A stretch of 10,155 nucleotides of DNA from Pseudomonadota bacterium (GTDB lineage: Bacteria; Pseudomonadota; Alphaproteobacteria; Sphingomonadales; Sphingomonadaceae): positions 1 to 10,155 of the forward strand of contig JAFAGN010000145.1 in the NCBI GenBank assembly GCA_023422695.1, read 5' to 3'. This document shows, in pieces, positions 1 to 6,632 of this stretch. Under the pieces are notes generated by a model that was given only the letters and a program-made list of their open reading frames with translations, was not told the origin of the DNA and did not search any database. Numbering within the stretch: the stretch's first letter is position 1; the number at the start of each line of letters is the position of its first letter. Made by a program: the position numbers and the translations under genes.

Positions 1-1
1 G

Positions 2-1264
2 CTGAAGGCGGCGGGCGGACTGGGACTGATCGCCCCCGCCTTCCTGATCGACAAGGCGGTGAAGCAGATGGAGGCGACGATCGCCGACGCGAAGGCGGGC
101 GGGTCGATGGTCGAAAGCCTCGTCCGCCGTACCGGCGAGGGAAGAATCGCGGGCGACTGGTCGGCGCGCGCGACGAAGATCGTGCATGGCCCCGTCGCCG
201 CCGCGCTCGAACGCCAGCTCGCCGAACTGAAAGCGCAGCGCCCGAAGGCGACGATGGACGCGGGCATGTGGGCGCGCCCGGGCGGCGACGAATGGTATGC
301 GTGGGGGCTGCGCGCCTCGACCACGACGCGCATGACCCCCGACGAGATCCACGCGATGGGCCGCGCAGAGCTCGCCGAACTTCACGGACGGATGGACCCG
401 ATCCTGAAGAAGCTCGGCTATACGCAGGGATCGGTCGGCGACCGGATGAACGCGCTGGCGAAGGATCCGCGCTATCAGTTCCCCGACAATGACGCGGGGC
501 GCGCCGAAATCGTCGCCTATATCCAGACCTGGCTCGGCAAGATCCGCGCCGAGTTGCCGCGTGCTTTCCGCACGCTGGTCAAGGGCAATGTCGAGGTGAA
601 GCGGCTCCCGCTCGCCGAGGAGCCCGGCGCGCCCGCGGCCTATGGCGGCGCGGGGTCGATCGATGGCAGCATTCCGGGCAAATTCTGGATCAACCTGCGC
701 ACCACCGAATTGCACAGCAAATATTCGCTGCCCGACCTGACGATGCACGAGGCGATCCCGGGGCATGTGTGGCAGGGCGAATATGCCAACCAGATGCCGC
801 TGATCCGCACGATGCTGGCGTTCAACGCCTATTCGGAAGGCTGGGCGCTCTACGCCGAACAGCTCGCCGACGAGCTTGGCCTCTATGATGACTTCGAGGT
901 CGGGCGGCTGGGCTATCTCCAGTCGCTGGCGTTCCGCGCCTGCCGCCTTGTCGTCGACACCGGCCTCCACGCCAAGCGCTGGACGCGCGACCAGGGGGTC
1001 GAATTTTTCGTCAAGGAAAACGGTTCGAACCCGCTCGAGGTCGCAAGCGAAGTCGACCGCTATTGCAGCTGGGCGGGGCAGGCCTGCGGCTACAAGGTCG
1101 GTCACAGCGAGATCGTGCGGCAACGCGGGTTGGCGCAGGCGGCACTGGGGCCGAAATATGATCTGCGCGATTTCAACAATGTCGTGGTCGAGGGCGGCAA
1201 CGTCCCGCTCGATGTGCTGGCACAGAATGTCGCCGCCTATGTGGCGGGCGCGAAGGGGACTTAG
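2..1264 (+). CDS. DUF885 family predicted zinc metallopeptidase, 5' end missing
   Basis: The reading frame is open from base 2 to the TAG at 1262-1264 and continues off the left edge, so about 420 C-terminal residues are visible. A GTG at 59 lies inside the frame and is not a convincing start. The key motif is HEAIPGH (746-766), an HExxxGH element in the sequence MHEAIPGHVWQ. It is followed by EGWALYAEQL (from 836), whose Glu is a plausible third metal ligand. Both are hallmarks of the DUF885 family, and the C-terminal pattern FNNVVVEGGNVPLDVL also fits. Family members are usually about 580-610 residues, often secreted or lipoproteins, so roughly 160-190 residues including any signal peptide lie outside the window. 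Peptidase activity is inferred from the metal-binding motifs; the substrate cannot be told. The gene converges on the minus-strand gene ending at 1467, with repeats between them. Confidence 0.9.
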   Translation: MKAAGGLGLIAPAFLIDKAVKQMEATIADAKAGGSMVESLVRRTGEGRIAGDWSARATKIVHGPVAAALERQLAELKAQRPKATMDAGMWARPGGDEWYAWGLRASTTTRMTPDEIHAMGRAELAELHGRMDPILKKLGYTQGSVGDRMNALAKDPRYQFPDNDAGRAEIVAYIQTWLGKIRAELPRAFRTLVKGNVEVKRLPLAEEPGAPAAYGGAGSIDGSIPGKFWINLRTTELHSKYSLPDLTMHEAIPGHVWQGEYANQMPLIRTMLAFNAYSEGWALYAEQLADELGLYDDFEVGRLGYLQSLAFRACRLVVDTGLHAKRWTRDQGVEFFVKENGSNPLEVASEVDRYCSWAGQACGYKVGHSEIVRQRGLAQAALGPKYDLRDFNNVVVEGGNVPLDVLAQNVAAYVAGAKGT

Positions 1265-1287
1265 GCCGAGGGGCCGCGTGTATTTGG

Positions 1288-1448
1288 TTCGCACGAAGAC
1301 ACAAAGACACGAAGAAGCCCCGCCCCCATTCGCCCTGAGCTTGTCAGAGGGTCGTTCTTCTTCACCGCCCGAAGAAAGAACGGCCCTTCGACAGGCTCAG
1401 GGCAAACGGGTATTTCAGACCCTTAGTGTCTTTGTGTCTTCGTGCGAA
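1288..1448. repeat. Outer inverted repeat, ACACAAAGACAC family
   Basis: The arms 1288-1310 and 1426-1448 are perfect 23-bp inverted copies. They extend to 27 bp (1288-1314 and 1422-1448) with a single mismatch. Each arm is built from short tandem units of the kind ACACAAAG/ACACGAAG. The element fills most of the gap between two convergent genes, so its transcript could act as a terminator for both, although no T-tract follows either arm. It looks like a dispersed non-coding repeat rather than a gene. Confidence 0.85.
1325..1410. repeat. Inner inverted repeat nested in the outer one
   Basis: The arms 1331-1359 and 1376-1404 match as inverted copies at 24 of 29 positions. They extend outward a further 6 bp (1325-1330 and 1405-1410) with one mismatch. 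The core is of the CCCTTCGACAGGCTCAGGG type, a motif I recall as common between genes in sphingomonads. Near the centre, runs of TTCTTC and GAAGAA continue the pairing. Its sequence is unrelated to the outer repeat, so two repeat families appear nested here. Confidence 0.8.
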
Positions 1449-1466
1449 AATCTTTGTTTCAGCCCC

Positions 1467-1919
1467 TTAGCTCGAAGGCAAAGGCGCCAGATCCGGTTCG
1501 ACAAACCCCCGCCGCGCTTCCACCGAAAACAGCCGTTCGCGGCTGTAGAAGCGGAGCGGCCAGTCGCGGCGGCCGACGTCGGATAGCAGCATCGCATTGA
1601 CGCGCGCCGCCAGTTCGGTTTCCACCGTCTCCGACAGGAACCAACGCACCCCCGCGACATAGGCGCGGGTGATGCTGTCATGATAACCCTGCGTGTCGTC
1701 GTTCACCCCGCCGAGGCTCTCGTTGAAGCGGCGGATGATCCCCGCGATCTCGGCATCGACATCGACATCGCGCCGCTCGGTCAGCAGCCAGAGGCAGGCG
1801 CCCAGATGCGCCTCGTGCGTCCACGCTTCGCGCGGCAGGGTACAGGCGAGCAGGCCGGCGCCGATCGCGCGGATGTCGGAATCGCGCTCGAACAGGCGCG
1901 GGGAATATTCGGTGGTCAT
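1467..1919 (-). CDS. Conserved-looking protein of unknown function, 150 aa
   Basis: I do not recognise a characterised family. The ATG at 1917-1919 is preceded by a good ribosome binding site, GGAAGGA (1927-1933, minus strand), with 7 nt spacing; the stop is TAA at 1467-1469. The protein has no signal peptide or membrane segment and is probably cytosolic and largely helical. It has two motif-like stretches: WTHEAHL at residues 33-39, and GYHDSIT at 78-84 after a RRFNE segment. The three histidines (35, 38, 80) in conserved-looking contexts could bind a metal or a ligand, which is inference. The C-terminal half carries VRWFLSE and a basic RRDWPLRFYSRERLF stretch. It lies 47 nt downstream of pckA on the same strand and may be co-transcribed with it. 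Codon use resembles that of its neighbours, which favours a real gene. Confidence 0.85.
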   Translation of the reverse strand: MTTEYSPRLFERDSDIRAIGAGLLACTLPREAWTHEAHLGACLWLLTERRDVDVDAEIAGIIRRFNESLGGVNDDTQGYHDSITRAYVAGVRWFLSETVETELAARVNAMLLSDVGRRDWPLRFYSRERLFSVEARRGFVEPDLAPLPSS

Positions 1920-1928
1920 TGTCCGGTC

Positions 1929-1963
1929 CTTCCGGGTGATTGAGCACCCGGAAGTTTCCGGGT
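1929..1963 (-). promoter_or_regulatory. Three-arm alternative hairpin in the pckA downstream spacer
   Basis: Read on the minus strand after the pckA stop, the spacer has three arms. Arm A is ACCCGGAA (1963-1956), arm B is CTTCCGGGTG (1954-1945) and arm C is CACCCGGAAG (1938-1929). B can pair with A over 7-8 bp with a tiny loop, or with C over a perfect 10 bp with a 6-nt loop. Arm C overlaps the GGAAGGA ribosome binding site of the downstream gene, so B-C pairing would hide it while A-B pairing would free it. No T-tract follows, so a plain terminator is less likely. A regulatory role is inference; the complementarity is seen directly. Confidence 0.55.
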
Positions 1964-1966
1964 CGA

Positions 1967-3568
1967 TTATGCTGCGACGGCGGCCTGCGGGGCCGCCTGG
2001 CGGACGCCTTCATCAACATGCTCGGCAAATTGCGCGAAATTGTCGATGAACTGGCCGACCAGCGTTTGGGCGGTGCGGTCATAGGCGGCCTTGTCGGCCC
2101 ACGCTTCGCGCGGGTCGAGCAGCGCGCTGTCGACGCCCGGGACCGCGACGGGAACCATGAAGCCGAAATTCGGGTCCTTGCGGAATTCGGCGTCGTTCAG
2201 GCTGCCGTCGAGCGCCGCGTTGAGCAGCGCGCGGGTCGCCTTGATCGGCATCCGCTTGATGCCGTCCATCGTCGCCATGCCGCCGGTCCAGCCGGTATTG
2301 ACCAGCCAGCACTGGACGCCGCCCTTGGCGATGCGTTCCTTGAGCAGATTGCCGTACACCGACGGGTGGCGCGGCATGAAGGGGGCGCCGAAGCAGGTCG
2401 AGAAGGTCGCCTCGGGCTCGGTCACGCCGATTTCGGTCCCGGCGACGCGCGCGGTGTAACCCGACAGGAAGTGATACATCGCCTGATCGGGGGTCAGCTT
2501 CGCGATCGGAGGCAGCACGCCATAGGCGTCGGCGGTCAGCATGATGATGTTCTGCGGCACCGGACCCATATTCTGTTCCGACGTGTTCGGAATGAAGTCG
2601 ATCGGGTACGAACCGCGGCTGTTTTCGGCGAGGCTGGCGTCGTCGAAATCGAGCTCGCGCGTGGCGGGGTCCATCACGACATTTTCGAGCACGGTGCCGA
2701 AGCGCTTGGTGGTCGCGAAAATCTCGGGCTCGGCCTCGGGCGACAGGCGGATCATCTTGGCATAGCAGCCGCCCTCGAAATTGAAGACCGCGGTGTCCGA
2801 CCAGCCATGTTCGTCATCGCCGATCAGCGTGCGCGATGCGTCGGCGGACAGTGTGGTCTTGCCGGTGCCGCTGAGGCCAAAGAAGACCGCGGTGTCGCCG
2901 TTCGGGCCCATGTTCGCCGAACAATGCATCGGCATCACGCCCTTCACCGGCAGCAGATAGTTCAAGATGCCGAACACCGACTTCTTCATTTCGCCGGCGT
3001 ACTGCGTGCCGCCGATCAGGATCAGTTTTTCGGTGAAGTTGACCGCGATCACCGTTTCGGTGCGCGAGCCGTGCTTCGCCGGGTCGGCGCGGAAGCTGGG
3101 CAGGTCGATGATCGTATATTCGGCCGCGAACGCCGCCAGCTCCGCCGCGGTCGGACGGCACAGCAGGGTGCGGATGAACTGGCTGTGCCAGGCGAATTCG
3201 GTGATGACCTGCACCCCGACGCGGTGCTCGGGCTGCGAACCGCCGAACAGCTGCTGGCGATAGAGGCGCGGGCGCGCCGCCATGTGCGCGAAGAAATCGG
3301 CCTTCAGCGCCGCGAAATGATCGGGGGTCATGGGGACGTTGGTCTTGCCCCACCAGATGGTATCGCGCGTCTCGTCATCCTGGACGATGAACTTGTCCTT
3401 GGCGCTGCGCCCGGTGTGCTTGCCGGTTGCGACGACCAGCGGGCCATCCTTGGCCAGCAGGCCTTCGCCGTGACGGATCGCATCCTCGATCAGCGCCGAG
3501 GTGCCCCAGTTTTCGGCCACATCGGCTGCCGTTGCGACGCTATCGCTGCCGATCACTAAATTGGTCAT
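1967..3568 (-). CDS. pckA: Phosphoenolpyruvate carboxykinase (ATP)
   Basis: PckA converts oxaloacetate and ATP to phosphoenolpyruvate, CO2 and ADP in the cytosol, the first committed step of gluconeogenesis. The protein is 533 aa from the ATG at 3566-3568, in line with the usual 530-540. An upstream in-frame ATG at 3625 was not used because the chosen start has an AAGGAAAGG ribosome binding site (3577-3585, minus strand) 8 nt away and gives the expected N-terminus. Visible motifs are TGKHTGRSAKDKF (residues 48-60), the P-loop GLSGTGKTT (231-239) followed by LSAD, and the metal-binding IGDDEHGW (249-256). Later come FEGGCYAKMIRLSPE and NTGWTGG. These identify the ATP-dependent family rather than the GTP-dependent one. 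The gene is divergent from chvI, an arrangement known in other alphaproteobacteria, and is followed by a small gene of unknown function. No damage is seen. Confidence 0.98.
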   Translation of the reverse strand: MTNLVIGSDSVATAADVAENWGTSALIEDAIRHGEGLLAKDGPLVVATGKHTGRSAKDKFIVQDDETRDTIWWGKTNVPMTPDHFAALKADFFAHMAARPRLYRQQLFGGSQPEHRVGVQVITEFAWHSQFIRTLLCRPTAAELAAFAAEYTIIDLPSFRADPAKHGSRTETVIAVNFTEKLILIGGTQYAGEMKKSVFGILNYLLPVKGVMPMHCSANMGPNGDTAVFFGLSGTGKTTLSADASRTLIGDDEHGWSDTAVFNFEGGCYAKMIRLSPEAEPEIFATTKRFGTVLENVVMDPATRELDFDDASLAENSRGSYPIDFIPNTSEQNMGPVPQNIIMLTADAYGVLPPIAKLTPDQAMYHFLSGYTARVAGTEIGVTEPEATFSTCFGAPFMPRHPSVYGNLLKERIAKGGVQCWLVNTGWTGGMATMDGIKRMPIKATRALLNAALDGSLNDAEFRKDPNFGFMVPVAVPGVDSALLDPREAWADKAAYDRTAQTLVGQFIDNFAQFAEHVDEGVRQAAPQAAVAA

Positions 3569-3813
3569 CACTCTCGCCTTTCCTTCGCCCGCGGCAGCAT
3601 CGCATAGGTATGCAAAACATGTCATGCGAAAGCGAATGGGCCCGCATGAACATGGGGTGCCGACAGGTCGTCGATTCCGAAATCCCGGTCGCGTTAGCGA
3701 GGATGGGCCGCGAGGTCAAAAGATTAAAGGGTGAATCGCTGGCAAGCCGTGCGCGGTTGTCGCTCGGCGACGGATCGGCTAGTCCGTCGGCGGCCCCGCC
3801 CAACGGAAAGAGC
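3569..3813. promoter_or_regulatory. Divergent control region between pckA and chvI
   Basis: This 245-bp gap must hold the leftward promoter of pckA and, most likely, the rightward promoter of the chvI operon. I could not fix a convincing -35/-10 pair on either strand. Visible structure includes a small palindrome GCATAGGTATGC (3602-3613) close to the pckA start, an AT-richer patch around 3716-3732 and a short hairpin GTCGCTCGGCGAC upstream of chvI. These are candidate operator or leader elements only. Several short open frames cross the region but lack coding character. Confidence 0.55.
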
Positions 3814-4524
3814 ATGACGGCAACCATCGCGCTGGTCGACGACGACCGCAACATCCTGCAATCCCTATCGATCGCGCTGCAGGCCGAGGGGTTTGTGACG
3901 CGCGTCTATTCGGACGGCGAGGCGGCGCTGAAACCGCTGATCGACAATCCCCCCGATCTTGCGGTGTTCGACATCAAGATGCCGCGCATGGACGGGCTGG
4001 AACTGCTGCGCCGGCTGCGCGAGAAAAGCCAGCTGCCGGTCATTTTCCTGACCAGCAAGGACGACGAGATCGACGAGGCGCTGGGGCTGGCGATGGGCGC
4101 CGACGATTATATCGCCAAGCCCTTCTCTCAGCGCCTGGTCATCGCGCGCATCCGCGCCATCCTGCGCCGCGTCGCGCTGAACCAGAACGCCCCCGCCGCC
4201 GATGACGAGCCGGTCGCCGAACCGATCACCCGCGGCCGGTTGCAGATGGACCCGGCGCGCCACAAGGTTGCGTGGGACGGCAAGGACGTGACGCTGACCG
4301 TCACCGAATTCCTGATCCTCGAAACGCTGGCCAGTCGCCCCGGCATCGTGCGCAGCCGCAACCAGTTGATGGACGCCGCCTATCAGGACGATGTCTATAT
4401 CGACGACCGCACGATCGACAGCCATATCAAGCGCCTGCGCCGCAAGTTCCGCGAGGTCGATCCCGAATTCGATGGCATCGCCACCCTGTATGGCGCGGGT
4501 TACCGCTTTGCCGACGATGGCTGA
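3814..4524 (+). CDS. chvI: OmpR-family response regulator ChvI
   Basis: ChvI is the DNA-binding partner of the sensor kinase ChvG (BvrR/BvrS in Brucella), which in alphaproteobacteria controls envelope and host- or acid-related genes. The protein is 236 aa. The receiver domain spans about residues 3-120, with the acidic pocket D9-D11, phospho-acceptor Asp53 in VFDIKMPRMDG, Thr80 in FLTSKDDEID and Lys102 in AKPFSQRL. A winged-helix output domain fills about residues 135-233 and ends in YGAGYRF. The IALVDDDRNIL start and LTSKDDEIDE stretch are typical of ChvI. The ATG at 3814 was chosen because it begins the receiver directly, although the frame is open upstream to 3427; its ribosome binding site (GGAAAG, 3805-3810) is close and modest. 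It overlaps chvG by 8 bp, implying translational coupling. Confidence 0.95.
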   Translation: MTATIALVDDDRNILQSLSIALQAEGFVTRVYSDGEAALKPLIDNPPDLAVFDIKMPRMDGLELLRRLREKSQLPVIFLTSKDDEIDEALGLAMGADDYIAKPFSQRLVIARIRAILRRVALNQNAPAADDEPVAEPITRGRLQMDPARHKVAWDGKDVTLTVTEFLILETLASRPGIVRSRNQLMDAAYQDDVYIDDRTIDSHIKRLRRKFREVDPEFDGIATLYGAGYRFADDG

Positions 4525-6121
4525 GCCGCTGAAACCCGACGCGAGCATCGCCGAACAAGAGGAATCGCCGCTTGTCTGGTCGGCGCGCTGGTCGCTGACG
4601 ACGCGCATCCTGGCGGTCAACATTCTGGCGGTCGCGCTGCTCGCGGGCGGCTTCTATTATCTCGACACCTATCGCAGTCGGCTCGTCGACACGCGGATCG
4701 AGGTGATGAAGGACCAGCTGGCGATGCTCGACCGCGCGCTAGAGGCGGCGCGGCCTGACCAACGCGCGACGCTGATCGACGAATTTGCCGCGGCGACCGA
4801 ATCGCGGCTGCGCTTCTACGATGCCGACGGGCGGCGGATTTCGGACAGCTTTGCCACCGGCCCTGCCACCTACACGCTCCGCGACCCCAATTTGCAGGCG
4901 TGGCAGCGCGATGCGGCGCGCGCGATGGACCGCGGGATCGACTGGATCGTCGGCGCGCCATCCTATCCCGATTTCCAGGAACCGGCGGTCGACCGCGCCG
5001 CGGCGTGGCCCGAGGTGGTCGAGGCGCAGCGCAGCGGGCTTGCGGCCAGCCGTTTCCGCTACGCCCCCGAACGCACGCCGCTGCTGAGCGCCGCGAGCGT
5101 CGTCGATCTGGAGGCGCCGCAGACGGTGCTGATGACGCTGAACGCGCGCGACATCACGCGCACCGTGCGCGCCGAGCGCTTTCGCCTCGCGGTGGTGGTC
5201 GCGGTCGTGCTGATGACCTCGATCCTGCTGTCGCTGTTCCTCGCGCGCACCATCGTCCGCCCGCTGCGGCGACTGGCGCGCGCCGCGGTGCGCGTCCGGC
5301 TGGGGCGCGCCCGCGAAGTGGTGGTGCCGCGTCTGCCGAGCCGCCGCGACGAGATCGGGACGCTGGCGCGCGCGCTCAGCGACATGACGCAGGCGCTGCG
5401 CGAACGCATCGACGCGGGCGAACATTTTGCCGCCGATGTGACGCATGAGCTGAAGAACCCGATCGCATCGGTGCGCTCGGCGATCGAGGGGCTGGGGCGG
5501 GTCAAGGACGACGCCCAGCGCGCGCAGCTGCTCGCCATTGCCGACGAGGATGTACGGCGGCTCGACCGGCTGGTGAGCGACATCAGCGAAGCGAGCCGCG
5601 TCGATGCACAGCTGTCGCGCACCCTGTTCGAGCCGATCGACGTCGGGATGATGATCGAATCGATGCTCGCCGCACGCAAGGCGCGGATCGATGCCGACAC
5701 CCCGCACCCGCGCCTGGCCTTTGCCCGCCCGCGCAAGGGGACGACCCTGGTCATGGGCGACGGCCACCGGCTGGAACGCGCGATCGACAATGTCATCGAC
5801 AATGCGATCAGTTTTTCGCCCCCTACCGGCCTCGTCTGCATCGCCGCGACGCGGCTGGGCGACGAAGTGCATGTGCGCGTCGACGACGACGGCCCCGGCA
5901 TCGACCCCGACCAGCGCGAGGCGATTTTCCGTCGTTTCCACAGCGAACGCCCCGCGGGTGAAGCCTTTGGCCGCCACAGCGGGCTGGGGTTGGCCATCGC
6001 GCGGACGATCATCGAGGGGCATAGCGGCACGATCAACGCCAAGGACCGCGACGATGGCAAACCCGGCGGCAGCCTGCTGATCACCCTGCCCGCGAGCGAG
6101 GGCGCGACGGGCGCAAGCTGA
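4517..6121 (+). CDS. chvG: Sensor histidine kinase ChvG
   Basis: ChvG is an inner-membrane histidine kinase that phosphorylates ChvI. The 534-aa protein starts at the ATG at 4517, inside the end of chvI. A cytoplasmic N-terminus of about 30 residues leads into a first membrane segment (about 31-49). A periplasmic sensing region of about 170 residues follows, then a second membrane segment (about 224-244) and a HAMP linker. The dimerisation domain holds VTHELKNP with phospho-acceptor His310. The ATPase domain shows the N box (RAIDNVIDNAISFSP), G1 (DDDGPGID), F box (IFRRFHSERP) and G2 (HSGLGLAIA). All catalytic elements are intact. In some rhizobia the periplasmic regulator ExoR holds ChvG off; no such gene is in this window, so the signal here is unknown. 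There is no strong ribosome binding site, fitting coupling to chvI. hprK follows after 54 nt. Confidence 0.95.
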   Translation: MAEPLKPDASIAEQEESPLVWSARWSLTTRILAVNILAVALLAGGFYYLDTYRSRLVDTRIEVMKDQLAMLDRALEAARPDQRATLIDEFAAATESRLRFYDADGRRISDSFATGPATYTLRDPNLQAWQRDAARAMDRGIDWIVGAPSYPDFQEPAVDRAAAWPEVVEAQRSGLAASRFRYAPERTPLLSAASVVDLEAPQTVLMTLNARDITRTVRAERFRLAVVVAVVLMTSILLSLFLARTIVRPLRRLARAAVRVRLGRAREVVVPRLPSRRDEIGTLARALSDMTQALRERIDAGEHFAADVTHELKNPIASVRSAIEGLGRVKDDAQRAQLLAIADEDVRRLDRLVSDISEASRVDAQLSRTLFEPIDVGMMIESMLAARKARIDADTPHPRLAFARPRKGTTLVMGDGHRLERAIDNVIDNAISFSPPTGLVCIAATRLGDEVHVRVDDDGPGIDPDQREAIFRRFHSERPAGEAFGRHSGLGLAIARTIIEGHSGTINAKDRDDGKPGGSLLITLPASEGATGAS

Positions 6122-6175
6122 GGTCTTCCGCCTATCGCCTTGCCGCATCGCTTCGTCGCCGGTAAGCCCTTCGCC

Positions 6176-6622
6176 ATGTTCCCGACCCGGACTCGCACCG
6201 AAATCGTCAATATCCATGGCAGCTGCGTGGCGGCGGGCAATGGCGGCGTGCTGATTCTGGGTAATTCGGGACAGGGCAAATCGGACCTTGCGCTGCGACT
6301 GATCGATCGCGGCGCCAAGCTGGTCGCCGACGACCGCTGCGACATCTGGTTCGACCGCGATCGGCTGTGGTGCCGCCCGCCCGAGGCCTTGGCGGGCAAG
6401 CTGGAGGTCCGCGGGATCGGGATCATCGAACGTGCCTGGACCGCGCCGGTGCCGCTGGCGCTCGCGGTGCGGCTGTCCGACCGCTACGACCGGATGCCGG
6501 CGGTGAACCAGACCGAGATGGTCGCGGGCCACCCGCTCCCCGCGCTGCTGCTATCGGCGTTCGAGGCATCGGCGCCGATCAAGATTCTGCTGGCGCTCGA
6601 ACGGCTGGCGCCCGCCGCATGA
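6176..6622 (+). CDS. hprK: Short-form HPr kinase/phosphorylase
   Basis: HprK phosphorylates HPr on a serine with ATP and can remove the phosphate again. This copy is 148 aa from the ATG at 6176, about half the length of the Firmicute enzyme. It lacks the N-terminal domain and keeps only the catalytic core, as is known for alphaproteobacteria. The P-loop is GNSGQGKS (residues 29-36), followed by SDLALRL. LVADDR (49-54) carries the acidic residues of the active site, and LEVRGIGII (76-84) matches the family signature. A TTG at 6140 would add 12 residues but has no better ribosome binding site, so the ATG is preferred; the choice is not certain. It is followed by rapZ after 10 nt. Its substrate is presumably the HPr encoded at 8014-8292, whose Ser50 lies at the expected place. 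Confidence 0.93.
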   Translation: MFPTRTRTEIVNIHGSCVAAGNGGVLILGNSGQGKSDLALRLIDRGAKLVADDRCDIWFDRDRLWCRPPEALAGKLEVRGIGIIERAWTAPVPLALAVRLSDRYDRMPAVNQTEMVAGHPLPALLLSAFEASAPIKILLALERLAPAA

Positions 6623-6632
6623 CCTGTCTGCC

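Noticed and set aside
876..1586. A 236-codon plus-strand frame running from the DUF885 gene into the repeats
   Set aside because: It is out of frame with the metallopeptidase, crosses non-coding repeats and has a Ser/Arg-rich shadow composition.
1946..1963. The ACCCGGAA/TTCCGGGT palindrome as a simple terminator of pckA
   Set aside because: There is no T-tract after it on the minus strand, and its arms pair better with the downstream ribosome binding site region, so an alternative-fold reading is preferred.
1940..3559. A 539-codon plus-strand open frame opposite pckA
   Set aside because: It mirrors pckA, whose product is unmistakable, and its translation is rich in Arg, Gly, His and Ala with no recognisable domain. 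Long antisense frames are expected in high-GC genes.
3599..3628. A possible promoter or operator for pckA around the GCATAGGTATGC palindrome
   Set aside because: No -35/-10 pair with acceptable spacing could be found and the palindrome is short, so only the whole gap is annotated as a control region.
3427..3813. An extended N-terminus for ChvI from the open frame upstream of 3814
   Set aside because: The added residues would overlap the start of pckA and the divergent promoter region, and the receiver domain begins right at the ATG at 3814.
4739..6532. A 597-codon minus-strand open frame opposite chvG and hprK
   Set aside because: It spans two genuine genes and their junction, has shadow-type composition and shows no family motif.
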